Shown here in pieces: positions 1-8,422 of a stretch of 64,000 bases of DNA. Source of the stretch: Acidobacteriota bacterium (GTDB taxonomy: Bacteria > Acidobacteriota > Aminicenantia > S016-38); NCBI GenBank assembly GCA_015486055.1, contig WFSJ01000018.1:98179-162178 (forward strand), given 5' to 3'. How positions within the stretch are numbered: the stretch's first letter is position 1; the number at the start of each line of letters is the position of its first letter. Below the pieces are notes generated by a model. The model did not search any database and was not told where the DNA came from. It worked only from the letters and a program-made list of their open reading frames with translations. Both the position numbers and the translations under genes were made by a program.

Positions 1-1405
1 TCTCAAATTTCCTTCGGAACTTTGTGGGGTCCAACCCTTCTTCCCTTAAAATAGAGACAAGTATGGATGCTGCCCTTTCAAATTTTCCCTCTTTTACAAG
101 CTCCAGAAATTCCCCTGGTTTAACCCACGGTATAAAGCTTTGCTTGGGATTCAGAAGATTACTCAGTACCCAGGACCTTGGCCTCTCATAAAGAACGAGA
201 GGATACTGAATTTCATTCTTTCTCAATCGCCTCTTGAAGGTTATCCTATCCTTGCATTGTCTTATTGCCCTTATGTAGGATGGAGTGTATGGGTATGGAA
301 TAAGGAAGGGTGAGTTTGGAAGGAGATGGAATCTTTCATTTTTATACAGGAGGGAGGAAACAAAGAGAAATTCCTCTGTAAATTCCTCAAGCGTTGAAAG
401 ACAGTCTGAAAGAATCCAGTAGTGGTAATTTTCTATTCCTTCTTTCTCAAGAATTGACACAATTTCCCCTATTTCTTTTTCCCCTGCCTTTTTTCCAAGT
501 CTTTTCGCCCTTGAGGACAGAAATGCGTCCGTTCCTATCCATAAAAGAGGTTTCGAGACAAACTCGGCTATTTTTATTGAAGAAAGGGCTTTAGGATTTA
601 ACAAGCTGTCCATGGAGGTTTGTATCCCCCAGAGCTTAAAACCTTCCTCCTTTGCGATCATAAAAATCTTACCTGCATAATCGGGGTCAAGGAGTATGTC
701 ATCATCTGCAAGGTTTAGTATCTTTTGTCCCCCAAGTTCTCCAAATTCCCTCAGCCATTTTCTAAATTCCTCAGGCGGGGTTTTCCTTTGAACTTTTCCG
801 TGGACATGGGTGCAAAATATGCAGGATCTTGGGCATCCCCTTGACACAACAAGCTCAAGTCCCTTTGCTAAATTTTCTTTTGAAAAAGGGGAAAAAGAAA
901 TCGGAGTGTCCGAAAGATCTTTTCTCACCACCCTATTAAGGGATAGGAAAGTTTCCCCATTTATTCTTAATGCCCACCCTTTGGTTTCAGGGATTTCCCC
1001 TTTTCTTAAAAACTGAAGAAGTATGGGAAATTCCTTTTCACCTTCCCCTCTAAATATAATATTTGCCCTCTCAATTAAGGAGAATGTCTCAAATGGAGCC
1101 ATTGTAGGGGTTATTCCTCCAAGAGCAAGAAGAACATTCCCTGGGATATTTTCGGAAAACTCTTTTATCTCAAGAAAGAAATCATCAAAAAGGCTTATAC
1201 CTATAAGGTTATAATCGGCAAGTTTTCTCGGAGTTGAAAGGCTAAGGGATGGAACTTCAAGATAAGAAAAATCAACCTTGAAGTTTTCCCTTTCAAGTCC
1301 TCCTGTAAGAAATAAAATAGATGGTGGAATAGAAAAACTCTCCCATCTGCTCTCAATGCTTCTTGGAAAAAGAAGAAGGATTTTCTCAATATTCAGGGGC
1401 TTCAA
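1..1405 (-). CDS. B12-binding-type radical SAM protein, 3' end cut by the window
   Basis: I translated this frame by hand; it is open to the window edge, so about 468 codons are present and the C-terminus is missing. The N-terminal ~150 residues look like the Rossmann-like cobalamin-binding domain found before many radical SAM domains (motifs such as ALGGITPT and FRGEGEKEFP), but I see no DxHxxG cobalamin ligand. The radical SAM cluster motif CPRSCIFC (CxxxCxxC) follows about 40 percent into the visible part, after the segment LELVVSRG. The start is probably a TTG at 1405 with GAGGAG just upstream, overlapping the polX stop by 20 bases, so it is likely co-transcribed and translationally coupled with polX. 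The substrate cannot be inferred. Confidence 0.85.
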   Translation of the reverse strand, partial: MKPLNIEKILLLFPRSIESRWESFSIPPSILFLTGGLERENFKVDFSYLEVPSLSLSTPRKLADYNLIGISLFDDFFLEIKEFSENIPGNVLLALGGITPTMAPFETFSLIERANIIFRGEGEKEFPILLQFLRKGEIPETKGWALRINGETFLSLNRVVRKDLSDTPISFSPFSKENLAKGLELVVSRGCPRSCIFCTHVHGKVQRKTPPEEFRKWLREFGELGGQKILNLADDDILLDPDYAGKIFMIAKEEGFKLWGIQTSMDSLLNPKALSSIKIAEFVSKPLLWIGTDAFLSSRAKRLGKKAGEKEIGEIVSILEKEGIENYHYWILSDCLSTLEEFTEEFLFVSSLLYKNERFHLLPNSPFLIPYPYTPSYIRAIRQCKDRITFKRRLRKNEIQYPLVLYERPRSWVLSNLLNPKQSFIPWVKPGEFLELVKEGKFERAASILVSILREEGLDPTKFRRKFE

Positions 1406-3038
1406 ATTCTCCTCTTTTCCTGAGGAATGCCTCAAATTTTTCAAGTTCCCATGTATTTACAATCCTGTGAGGGCTAAGAGCCGTCTTTCTTGCAACCATA
1501 ATTCCGTATCTTCTTAAGGATTCAAGGGATGAAGCAGAGTGGGCATCAGTGGATATAATAAAGTAGATTTTGTATTTCTTAGCTTTTTCTATGAGCCAAT
1601 AGGGAAGATCAAGTCTCTGTGGCTGGCAGTTGATCTCAATGGCGATTTTTTTCTCTTCTGCCTTTTTGAAAATTTTATTCCAATCTATTTCTGCTGGCGG
1701 TCTTTTACCGATTAATCTCCCTGTTGGATGACCAAGAATAACGACATAAGGATTTTCCATTGCCCTGAGAACCCTTCTTGTCATTTCCTCTCTTCCCATA
1801 TCCAGCTTTATATGCGAAGATGCTATAACATAATCTAATTTTGAAAGCACAAGGTCCGAATAATCGAGCCTTCCATCTTCTAAAATATCCACCTCTGAGC
1901 CAGCGAAGGTCTTTATTGGATAACTGCTTTTCCTTATTGTTTCAATCTGTTCAAGTATTCTCTCCTCACTAAGGCCATTCGCTATTCTCGAGGAAAAGGA
2001 ATGGTCGGATATGCCAATGTAAGAATATCCAAGAGATGATGCTTTGCGAATCATCCTTTCCAATGTGTCCTTTCCATCAGTCCAGTCAGTATGAAGATGG
2101 AGATCACCCTTCATCATTCCTGTATCAATCAAAGGAGGAACTTCCTCAGGGTTTTTATGCCTTATTTCCGGGGGAATCCACGGCAGTGAAAGGGCAGAAT
2201 AAATCTCCTCCTCAGTTTTGTAAAAAGCCTTTCCATTTATGAAGAGACCATCATACCTGAGTTCTCCCCCTATTTTTTTTGCTCTTTTCTTCAGGAATTC
2301 TATGTGATGAGGAGGGCCTGTAAGGAAAAGCTTCCATATTCCCCTCCTCCTCTTTTCAAAGAAATCAACAGGAATTCCTAAGGGAAAAAGGAACCTTGTC
2401 TTTTCCTTTGTTACTATCCTTTGCCATGGTAATTTCAGCGGTTTTCCAAAAAAAATTATGTCAACATCGTCGTAAATTTCATCCCATCTCCGGAAACTTC
2501 CAACTGGTTCGGAGCCCTCAATTTCTTCAAGGGCTAAGGAAACTGCCTCTTCTGCTTCCTCTATGGTAAATTTCCCAAGATATGGCTTCATTTTCTCTGT
2601 GGACTTAAGAATATTCTCTCTTTTCTTTTTTCCAAATTTGGGAATTTCCTTTGCCCTTTCCGAATTCATGAATTCAACTAACTCCTCCACATTTTTTATC
2701 CCGTAGGAAGAATAAAGGATTCCAACGGTCTTTGGGCCAAGTTTTGGTATTCTTAAAAGGGAAAGCAAAGTATACGGCATTTCTCCAAGAAGCCTTCGGT
2801 GAAGGTTACAGTCTCCGGTGTCAAGAATTTCCATTATTTTTTTCTTTATAGCTTCACCAACCCCTTTAATTTTCTCTAAATCTCCTCCTTCTTTTACATA
2901 TTTCTCTATGGGTTGGGGAAATGAGGAGATGGTCTTAGCTACATTTTTATATGAACGGATTTTGAATGGATTCTCCCCCTTAATCTCAAGGAAATCAGCG
3001 ATTTCCTCAAAAATCCTTGAAATTGTTCTGTTTTTCAT
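1386..3038 (-). CDS. polX: DNA polymerase X family protein with PHP domain
   Basis: 550 residues, the usual length of bacterial PolX. The N-terminal half carries helix-hairpin-helix segments (IKGVGEAIKKKI, IPKLGPKTVGIL) and the nucleotidyltransferase motif GSFRRW...DDVDIIFF, with a further acidic position at GIPVDFF. The C-terminal half is a PHP phosphoesterase with its metal ligands in order: DLHLHTDWTDG, GISDHS, GSEVDIL, ASSH, GHPTGR and STDAH. The family fills gaps in DNA base-excision repair; in bacterial members the PHP domain gives Mn-dependent 3'-5' exonuclease activity. It has no Shine-Dalgarno site: ATG lies 6 bases after a TATAAT box. Its stop overlaps the start of the radical SAM gene. 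Confidence 0.95.
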   Translation of the reverse strand: MKNRTISRIFEEIADFLEIKGENPFKIRSYKNVAKTISSFPQPIEKYVKEGGDLEKIKGVGEAIKKKIMEILDTGDCNLHRRLLGEMPYTLLSLLRIPKLGPKTVGILYSSYGIKNVEELVEFMNSERAKEIPKFGKKKRENILKSTEKMKPYLGKFTIEEAEEAVSLALEEIEGSEPVGSFRRWDEIYDDVDIIFFGKPLKLPWQRIVTKEKTRFLFPLGIPVDFFEKRRRGIWKLFLTGPPHHIEFLKKRAKKIGGELRYDGLFINGKAFYKTEEEIYSALSLPWIPPEIRHKNPEEVPPLIDTGMMKGDLHLHTDWTDGKDTLERMIRKASSLGYSYIGISDHSFSSRIANGLSEERILEQIETIRKSSYPIKTFAGSEVDILEDGRLDYSDLVLSKLDYVIASSHIKLDMGREEMTRRVLRAMENPYVVILGHPTGRLIGKRPPAEIDWNKIFKKAEEKKIAIEINCQPQRLDLPYWLIEKAKKYKIYFIISTDAHSASSLESLRRYGIMVARKTALSPHRIVNTWELEKFEAFLRKRGEFEAPEY

Positions 3039-3044
3039 AAATAA

Positions 3045-3073
3045 ATTATATTAAGAGAATATCCCAGAGTTAA
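3045..3073 (-). promoter_or_regulatory. Promoter of polX, predicted leaderless
   Basis: On the minus strand TTAACT (3073-3068), a 17-base spacer and TATAAT (3050-3045) precede the polX ATG at 3038 by only 6 bases. Transcription would start at or next to the start codon. No Shine-Dalgarno sequence lies between. Confidence 0.6.
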
Positions 3074-4648
3074 TTAAATTTCCTCTTCATTCTCCTTTAG
3101 GAAATGTGCCCCAAGGCTCTTTTTGTTTCTTATGGCGGACCTCACCACGAGGAGGGCCACCCTTATTCCGTTTCTTAAACCTATTATCTCATCGTTTATC
3201 CTGGCTGTTCTGTAAAAGCTTTCTATTCTGTGTGATAAATATTCAAGATCCGATAATGCTCTCTTTAATCTCCTTCCTGTCCTTATTATGCCTGCATAGT
3301 TCCACATGGTGTGCTTTATGTTTACCCAATCCTGGACTATAAGGGCAGGATCTACATAATATTCTCTTTTCGGCCGCTTCCAAGGCGGTATATCTTCAAA
3401 GGGCAAGTCCCCGGTGTCCCTTTTCCTCATGTCCTCAGCCCCCCGCCATCCCCATGTTAATCCTTCAAGAAGGGATGTTGATGCCAATCTGTTAGCACCG
3501 TGCACCCCCGTGCAACTTACCTCACCCACAGCATAAAGTCCGTCCAAGGATGTTCTTCCCCATGTATCAACAAGGACTCCACCAATTGTATAATGGGCAG
3601 CAGGAACAACAGGTATAGGCCTTTTGCTTATGTCTATTCCAAGTTCAAGGCATTTTTCATGTATTTGAGGAAACCTTGAGGAGATATTGAAGTCTGCATG
3701 GGAAGCAAGATCAAGAAGAACATAATTGTCTCCTCTTTGGTGCATTTCCTCATATATGGCTCTGGAAACTATATCTCTTGGTGCAAGCTCTTCTTCCTCT
3801 GTGTATTTCCCAAGGAATGGCTTTCCTTCCCTTGTTAATAGTTTTGCACCTTCTCCTCTCACTGCTTCGGAGATAAGAAATCCATCTGCATCCCTATGGA
3901 AAAGACTCGTGGGATGGAATTGGATATATTCCATATGAGCTGTCCTTGCCCCTGTCCTTGAAGCCATGGCATATCCATCTCCCCTTGCTCCTTCAGGATT
4001 TGTTGTGTGAAGATATATTCTTCCAAGGCCTCCTGTAGCAAGTGCTGTAAATTTTGAGAAAAACCTCTTTATTTCCCCTGTTTCTCTATCAAGGACATAA
4101 GCGCCAAGACATCTTGGTTTTCGGTAAATTTCTAATGGGTCTTTTGAATGGTGGGTGTTCGTTATGAGGTCAATGGCTGTATGGTTTGTAAATATCTTTA
4201 TGTTTTGATGGGAAGAAACAGCTGAGGAAAGCGCTTCCATTATAGCCTTTCCTGTCTCATCTCCAACGAAGAGAATTCTTCTTCTTGAATGGGCTGCTTC
4301 CCTTGTGTATTTCAGCTTCCCATTCTCTGAGGCGAATTGGATTTTCAGCTTTTCTATGAGGAACTTCTTTACAATTTTTGGCCCTTCTTCAGAAATTACC
4401 TTTACAGCTTCCATATTGTTTATGCCTGAGCCTGCCCTTATTATGTCTTTTCTTAGAAGTTCTGGTTTGTCATCCTCGCCAAGTGTAACTATGCCTCCCT
4501 GAGCATAATAGGAATTTCCTTCATATGGTTCTTTACCCCTTGTTATGAGGGTCACCTTAAGCCCCATTTCTGCTGCTCTATAAGCTAAAGTTGCCCCCGC
4601 TATCCCGGACCCGATGATAAGGACATCTGAATAAAATATTTCACTCAT
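3074..4648 (-). CDS. nadB: L-aspartate oxidase
   Basis: FAD enzyme that oxidises L-aspartate to iminoaspartate, the first step of de novo NAD synthesis; in anaerobes fumarate can serve as electron acceptor. The dinucleotide-binding motif IIGSGIAGATLAYRA is at the N-terminus, followed by SYYAQGGI, the substrate-site segment IQFHPTSL and the C-terminal FAD segment VGEVSCTGVHGANRLAS. About 524 residues, normal for the family. A TTG at 4660 would add four residues, but the ATG at 4648 is the better start. The gene overlaps the nadC stop by 8 bases, so the two are one operon. Quinolinate synthase (nadA), which acts between them, is not in this window. Confidence 0.96.
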   Translation of the reverse strand: MSEIFYSDVLIIGSGIAGATLAYRAAEMGLKVTLITRGKEPYEGNSYYAQGGIVTLGEDDKPELLRKDIIRAGSGINNMEAVKVISEEGPKIVKKFLIEKLKIQFASENGKLKYTREAAHSRRRILFVGDETGKAIMEALSSAVSSHQNIKIFTNHTAIDLITNTHHSKDPLEIYRKPRCLGAYVLDRETGEIKRFFSKFTALATGGLGRIYLHTTNPEGARGDGYAMASRTGARTAHMEYIQFHPTSLFHRDADGFLISEAVRGEGAKLLTREGKPFLGKYTEEEELAPRDIVSRAIYEEMHQRGDNYVLLDLASHADFNISSRFPQIHEKCLELGIDISKRPIPVVPAAHYTIGGVLVDTWGRTSLDGLYAVGEVSCTGVHGANRLASTSLLEGLTWGWRGAEDMRKRDTGDLPFEDIPPWKRPKREYYVDPALIVQDWVNIKHTMWNYAGIIRTGRRLKRALSDLEYLSHRIESFYRTARINDEIIGLRNGIRVALLVVRSAIRNKKSLGAHFLKENEEEI

Positions 4649-5468
4649 CTTGGTATCCAAGTATAAGGCTTATATCCGAGGACTGGAAAGAGTGGGTTAG
4701 GTAACCTATGGATATCATGTCGAGGCCTGTATTTGCTATTTCCTCAATATTCTCAAGCTTTACCCCTCCTGAAACTTCTATTTCTACTTTGCCCTTGGCC
4801 ATCTTCGCCGCTTCTTTTATTTTCTCAAGAGTGAAATTGTCCAGCATTACCCTTGAGACTCCTTCTTCAAGAACAATTTTTAGTTCTTCAAGGTTTTTTA
4901 CCTCAACTTCAATAAATTTTCCGCTCCTTTTTGCCTTTCTTATAGCATTCCTCAAGCTTCCCGCTGCAGTGATGTGATTCTCCTTTATTAGAACCATTTC
5001 CTCAAGGTCAAATCTATGGTTTAGTCCACCTCCTGCTCTCACTGCATATTTTTCAAGGGTTCTTAGAAGAGGTGTTGTTTTTCTTGTATCCATTATTTTT
5101 ACTCCTGTCCCCTTCACTTTCTCAACAAAAGTTGAAGTTACGGTCGCTATTCCGCACATTCTTTGAAGGAAATTAAGGGCTACTCTTTCTCCCTTCAAAA
5201 TTGAGGATATTTCTCCTTCTACTTCGAAAAGGATTTCTCCCTTTTTAAAAGCCTCTCCCTCCTCTTTCTTTTGAGAGAAAAACAAAGTCGGATCAAGGTT
5301 TGAAAAAACCTTCTGGGCAACCCATCCTCCTGCCATTATGCCATCGGATTTTGCGATACCATAAGCCTTTCCCTTTTTCCCCTGTTCCAAAATATAGGCA
5401 GTTGTTACATCGTGGAAGGCTTTGTCTTCTTCTAAAGCGTATTTAATAATCTCATCAAGACTCAGCAT
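4641..5468 (-). CDS. nadC: Nicotinate-nucleotide diphosphorylase (carboxylating)
   Basis: Converts quinolinate and phosphoribosyl pyrophosphate to nicotinate mononucleotide. 275 residues, full length. Family hallmarks are MDTRKTTPLLR, the AGGGLNHRF segment, LIKENHI, and EVEVKNLEEL near the barrel end. First gene of a nadC-nadB-polX-radical SAM run on the minus strand, divergent from panBCD. No Shine-Dalgarno sequence is visible; TATAAT ends 6 bases before the ATG, so the transcript is probably leaderless. Confidence 0.97.
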   Translation of the reverse strand: MLSLDEIIKYALEEDKAFHDVTTAYILEQGKKGKAYGIAKSDGIMAGGWVAQKVFSNLDPTLFFSQKKEEGEAFKKGEILFEVEGEISSILKGERVALNFLQRMCGIATVTSTFVEKVKGTGVKIMDTRKTTPLLRTLEKYAVRAGGGLNHRFDLEEMVLIKENHITAAGSLRNAIRKAKRSGKFIEVEVKNLEELKIVLEEGVSRVMLDNFTLEKIKEAAKMAKGKVEIEVSGGVKLENIEEIANTGLDMISIGYLTHSFQSSDISLILGYQDE

Positions 5469-5474
5469 AGAAAA

Positions 5475-5480
5475 ATTATA
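5475..5480 (-). promoter_or_regulatory. -10 element of nadC, predicted leaderless
   Basis: Minus-strand TATAAT at 5480-5475 is followed by 6 bases and the nadC ATG (5468). The layout matches the polX promoter (TTAATATAATTT in both nearby contexts). I see no convincing -35 box; a second TATAAT at 5499-5494 is an alternative. Confidence 0.5.
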
Positions 5481-5519
5481 TTAACAAATTAATATTATAA
5501 ATAAAAGTTTTAATATTTT

Positions 5520-5548
5520 TTGCCTTTTTCCTATTTTTCTTTTATAAT
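5520..5548 (+). promoter_or_regulatory. Sigma-70-type promoter of panBCD
   Basis: TTGCCT (5520-5525), a 17-base spacer and TATAAT (5543-5548). This would give a leader of about 44 bases that contains the hairpin and Shine-Dalgarno site of panB. It faces away from the nadC promoter in the same 130-base divergent region. Confidence 0.6.
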
Positions 5549-5560
5549 TGTAATGAAATT

Positions 5561-5594
5561 CCCCCTAACCTGCCTGAGGCAGGAGGGGAGGAGG
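5561..5594 (+). promoter_or_regulatory. Hairpin next to the panB ribosome-binding site
   Basis: CCTGCC-TGA-GGCAGG (5569-5583) is a perfect 6-bp stem. It can be extended by pairing CCCC at 5561-5565 with GGGG at 5585-5588 around a small bulge. The 3' arm covers the first part of a long purine tract; GGAGG at 5590-5594, four bases before the ATG, stays free. It could modulate translation of panB, but no ligand is implied. Confidence 0.35.
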
Positions 5595-5598
5595 AAAA

Positions 5599-6435
5599 AT
5601 GGAAAAAGTTACCTCTAAACTCATATTTTCTCTCAAGGGAAAGAGGAAAATCACCGCAATCACCGCTTATGATTACCCTTCTGCTTTCTATGCAGATAGG
5701 GCAGGAGTAGATATTATTCTCGTGGGGGATTCCCTTGGAATGATTATAAAAGGGGAGAAAAACACTCTGAAAGTCAGTGTGGAGGAGATTGAGTACCATG
5801 TAAAAGCAGTATCTAAGGGTGCTAAAAGGAGCCTTATTATTGCAGATTTCCCCTTTCTTTCCTATTCTTCCGTGGAAGAAGCTTTGAGGAATTCTAAGAA
5901 GTTTATCATGGCAGGTGCGGATGCTGTAAAGCTTGAGGGCTCGAGGCCAGAACAGATAAGAGCGATAGTGAAAGAAGGGGTGCCCGTTATGGGGCACATA
6001 GGGCTTACCCCTCAGCAATACTTGAAAATTGGTTTTAAAAAGCAGGGAAGAGAAGCCAGTTCTGCGCTGAGGCTTTTTAAAGAAGCTCTGATTATCCAAG
6101 AGGCAGGAGCATTCTCAATCGTTCTTGAATCCATTCCCATGGAAGTGGCAAAGGAGATAACCTCGAGGTTATCTATTCCAACAATAGGAATAGGGGCAGG
6201 GACTTTCTGTGATGGGCAAATTCTGGTCTTTCATGACCTTCTTGGAATGTATCCTGGAATAACTCCCAGTTTTGTTAGAAGATACGGTGAGCTTGGGAAG
6301 CTTATGGAAAAGGGAGTGAGAAATTACATTGAGGATGTAATTTCAGGAAGTTTTCCAGGGGAAGAAGAGAGCTTTAGAATGAAGGATGAGGAATTTCAAG
6401 AGTTCTTAGGGGAGGTAAAAAATGGAAATTTTTAG
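5599..6435 (+). CDS. panB: 3-methyl-2-oxobutanoate hydroxymethyltransferase
   Basis: Transfers a hydroxymethyl group from 5,10-methylenetetrahydrofolate to 2-oxoisovalerate, giving ketopantoate, the first committed step to pantothenate and CoA. 278 residues, full length. Recognisable segments are ITAYDYPSAF, ILVGDSLGM (metal-binding region), VMGHIGLTPQ and IPTIGIGAGTFCDGQ. The ATG at 5599 follows GGAGG by four bases. It overlaps panC by 14 bases. Its one-carbon donor may be supplied by the glycine cleavage genes further along the window. No ketopantoate reductase (panE) is seen here. Confidence 0.97.
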   Translation: MEKVTSKLIFSLKGKRKITAITAYDYPSAFYADRAGVDIILVGDSLGMIIKGEKNTLKVSVEEIEYHVKAVSKGAKRSLIIADFPFLSYSSVEEALRNSKKFIMAGADAVKLEGSRPEQIRAIVKEGVPVMGHIGLTPQQYLKIGFKKQGREASSALRLFKEALIIQEAGAFSIVLESIPMEVAKEITSRLSIPTIGIGAGTFCDGQILVFHDLLGMYPGITPSFVRRYGELGKLMEKGVRNYIEDVISGSFPGEEESFRMKDEEFQEFLGEVKNGNF

Positions 6436-7267
6436 GGAAGTAAATAAAGTTCAAAAGAAAAGCTTGGAGGAGAAGTGCAAAGGGAATGTAATAGGATTTG
6501 TTCCCACCATGGGTTATCTCCACGAAGGGCATTTAAGCCTTGTGAGGAAATGCAGGGAAAATACAGATTTCTGTGTTGTCAGTATATTTGTCAACCCAAC
6601 ACAATTTGTAGCGGGAGAAGACTACAGTGTTTATCCAAGGGATGAGGAAAGGGATAAAGCTATTTTAGAGAGGGAAAGAGTTGATCTTCTTTTTATGCCA
6701 GAAGTTAAGGAAATGTACAAGGAAGGCTATCAAACCAATGTTGAAGTTCTTAAGTTTACAAAGCCTCTGTGCGGAAAATTCAGGCCAGGTCATTTTAAAG
6801 GGGTAACGACGGTGGTTTCTAAATTGTTCAACGCTGTTCTTCCTAATATTGCTTATTTTGGCCAGAAGGATTATCAGCAGTATATTGTTATAAAAAGGAT
6901 GGCAAGAGATCTGAATTTCCCTGTTAAAATTCAAATGATGCCAATAGTAAGAGAAAAAGATGGACTTGCCATGAGCTCAAGGAATTCATACCTGAATGAA
7001 GCAGAAAGGGAACAAGCTGTTGCCCTTTACAGCTCGCTTAAGAGGGGAGAAGAGCTTTATAATTCAGGCGAAAGGAATTCAAGTAAAATAAAAAAGGAAA
7101 TGGGAAAAGTCTTCAGCCAATTCCCTCTTGTAAAGCCCCAGTACATAGAAGTAGTAGGAGCAGAGGAACTTGATTCTATAGAAAAAATACAAGGCAAAGT
7201 CCTTATAGCTGTTGCAGCCTTTGTTGGGAAGGTAAGGCTTATAGATAATATGTTGTTAGGAGGATAA
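6422..7267 (+). CDS. panC: Pantoate--beta-alanine ligase
   Basis: ATP-dependent condensation of pantoate and beta-alanine to pantothenate. 281 residues, normal length. Motifs of the nucleotidyltransferase-fold ligases are present: PTMGYLHEGHLSL (HxGH), FVNPTQF, FGQKDYQQ and the KMSKS-like segment LAMSSRNSYL. Overlaps panB by 14 bases with GGAGG inside the panB end, and is followed directly by panD. Confidence 0.97.
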   Translation: MEIFREVNKVQKKSLEEKCKGNVIGFVPTMGYLHEGHLSLVRKCRENTDFCVVSIFVNPTQFVAGEDYSVYPRDEERDKAILERERVDLLFMPEVKEMYKEGYQTNVEVLKFTKPLCGKFRPGHFKGVTTVVSKLFNAVLPNIAYFGQKDYQQYIVIKRMARDLNFPVKIQMMPIVREKDGLAMSSRNSYLNEAEREQAVALYSSLKRGEELYNSGERNSSKIKKEMGKVFSQFPLVKPQYIEVVGAEELDSIEKIQGKVLIAVAAFVGKVRLIDNMLLGG

Positions 7268-7624
7268 ATGGTAATTCATATTCTTAAAGCGAAACTTCAC
7301 AATCTTAAGGTTACCGATTCAAACTTGAATTATCAGGGAAGTATTGGACTTGATGGAAGATGGATCAAAGAGGTCGGGATATTTCCCTATGAGAAGGTTC
7401 AGGTATATAACATATCCAATGGGGAAAGGTTTGAGACCTATATGATTGAGGAAGAAGCAGGTTCTAAGAGGGTTGTTATGAACGGAGCTGCTGCAAGGAA
7501 AGCTCAGATAGGGGATAAGATAATAGTTGCTTGCTATGCCATTCTGGACGAGTTAGAGGTCGCAAAATTTAAGCCGAGAATACTGATATTCGATTCTGAA
7601 AATGAGATAAAAGAGAGGAAGTAA
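7268..7624 (+). CDS. panD: Aspartate 1-decarboxylase (pyruvoyl-dependent)
   Basis: Makes beta-alanine from aspartate for PanC. 118 residues. The self-cleavage site is visible as NYQGSIGLD: cleavage between Gly and Ser would create the pyruvoyl group. Further family segments are ISNGERFETY, MNGAAARKAQIGD and ACYA. It starts one base after the panC stop with AGGAGG upstream, completing a panBCD operon. Its stop is separated by only three bases from the end of mazG on the other strand. Confidence 0.97.
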   Translation: MVIHILKAKLHNLKVTDSNLNYQGSIGLDGRWIKEVGIFPYEKVQVYNISNGERFETYMIEEEAGSKRVVMNGAAARKAQIGDKIIVACYAILDELEVAKFKPRILIFDSENEIKERK

Positions 7625-7627
7625 GCT

Positions 7628-8398
7628 TCAAGGCTCAGAGGGCTTTGTCTTTTCCCATATTTTGTTCATTTCTTTAGGGGAAATGTCCTTCAATGCCTTC
7701 CCTTCTTTTTCTGCTTCCTCCTCTATCTTTTTGAATCTATTCCTGAACTTTTTAGTTGTCAGTTTCAACGCTTCCTCGGGATTTACACCGAGAAGCCTGG
7801 CCGCATTTACCACTGAGAAAAGGATATCCCCAAGTTCCTCATCAATTCCTTTCCCCTTTTCTATTGCATTCTTAAGCTCTGCAGTCTCTTCATCTATTTT
7901 CTCAAGGGCACCTTCTGAGCTTTTCCAATCGAACCCGACCCTTGACACTCTTTCTCCTATGAGGAAGGCTTCTAAAAGGGCAGGGGCAAATTTTGGGATA
8001 CCATCAAGTAGGCCCTTCTTTTCCTTCTTTTTAAAGCTGTCCCAGTGTTTGAGAACTTCCTCCGCAGTTTCGTATTTTTCATTTCCGAATACATGGGGGT
8101 GGCGGGAGATCAGTTTTTCTGAGACGAAATCCGCCACTTCCTGGGCAGTAAATTCCCCCTTTTCCTTGGCTATCTGTGAGAGGAAAACGACCTGAAGTAA
8201 AAGGTCACCAAGCTCTTCCTTTAACTTCTCGTAATTTTCCTCTTCTATGGCGTCTACAACTTCATATGTTTCTTCCGAAAGGTATTTTATGAGACTTTTC
8301 TCTGTCTGTTTCCTATCCCATGGACAGCCTTCAGGGCCTCTGAGTTTTTCCATAATATTTATGAGTTTGCAAAAAGCTCTACAATTTTTGTTTTCCAT
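7628..8398 (-). CDS. mazG: Nucleoside triphosphate pyrophosphohydrolase
   Basis: Two-domain all-alpha NTP pyrophosphatase that hydrolyses (d)NTPs to monophosphates, a house-cleaning role. The first domain carries GCPWDRKQTEKSL and the metal-binding EELGDLLLQVVF; the second repeats the fold with EELGDILFSVVNAARL. 256 residues from the ATG at 8398; an upstream in-frame ATG at 8422 directly abuts the ATG of the divergent gene and would lie on the wrong side of the -10 box, so I prefer 8398. No Shine-Dalgarno site; predicted leaderless from the shared box at 8408-8415. Confidence 0.93.
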   Translation of the reverse strand: MENKNCRAFCKLINIMEKLRGPEGCPWDRKQTEKSLIKYLSEETYEVVDAIEEENYEKLKEELGDLLLQVVFLSQIAKEKGEFTAQEVADFVSEKLISRHPHVFGNEKYETAEEVLKHWDSFKKKEKKGLLDGIPKFAPALLEAFLIGERVSRVGFDWKSSEGALEKIDEETAELKNAIEKGKGIDEELGDILFSVVNAARLLGVNPEEALKLTTKKFRNRFKKIEEEAEKEGKALKDISPKEMNKIWEKTKPSEP

Positions 8399-8407
8399 AG
8401 CTTTGTT

Positions 8408-8415
8408 ATTATAAT
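8408..8415. promoter_or_regulatory. Symmetric bidirectional -10 element ATTATAAT
   Basis: ATTATAAT reads as TATAAT on both strands. On the plus strand the box ends 7 bases before the ATG of the DUF1844 gene (8423); on the minus strand it ends 9 bases before the mazG ATG (8398). A weak plus-strand -35 (TTGTTT, 16-base spacer) is present. Neither gene has a Shine-Dalgarno sequence. Confidence 0.6.
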
Positions 8416-8422
8416 TGTTCAT

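Noticed and set aside
394-1517. Several short plus-strand ORFs
   Set aside because: They lie opposite a continuous minus-strand radical SAM frame with a CxxxCxxC motif and are shadows of it.
5542-6099. A 185-codon minus-strand ORF
   Set aside because: It is antisense to panB, has Cys/His/Phe-rich composition typical of shadow frames and no family signature.
7662-8195. A 177-codon plus-strand ORF
   Set aside because: It is antisense to mazG; its Ser/Phe-rich composition is the complement of the Glu/Lys-rich MazG code.
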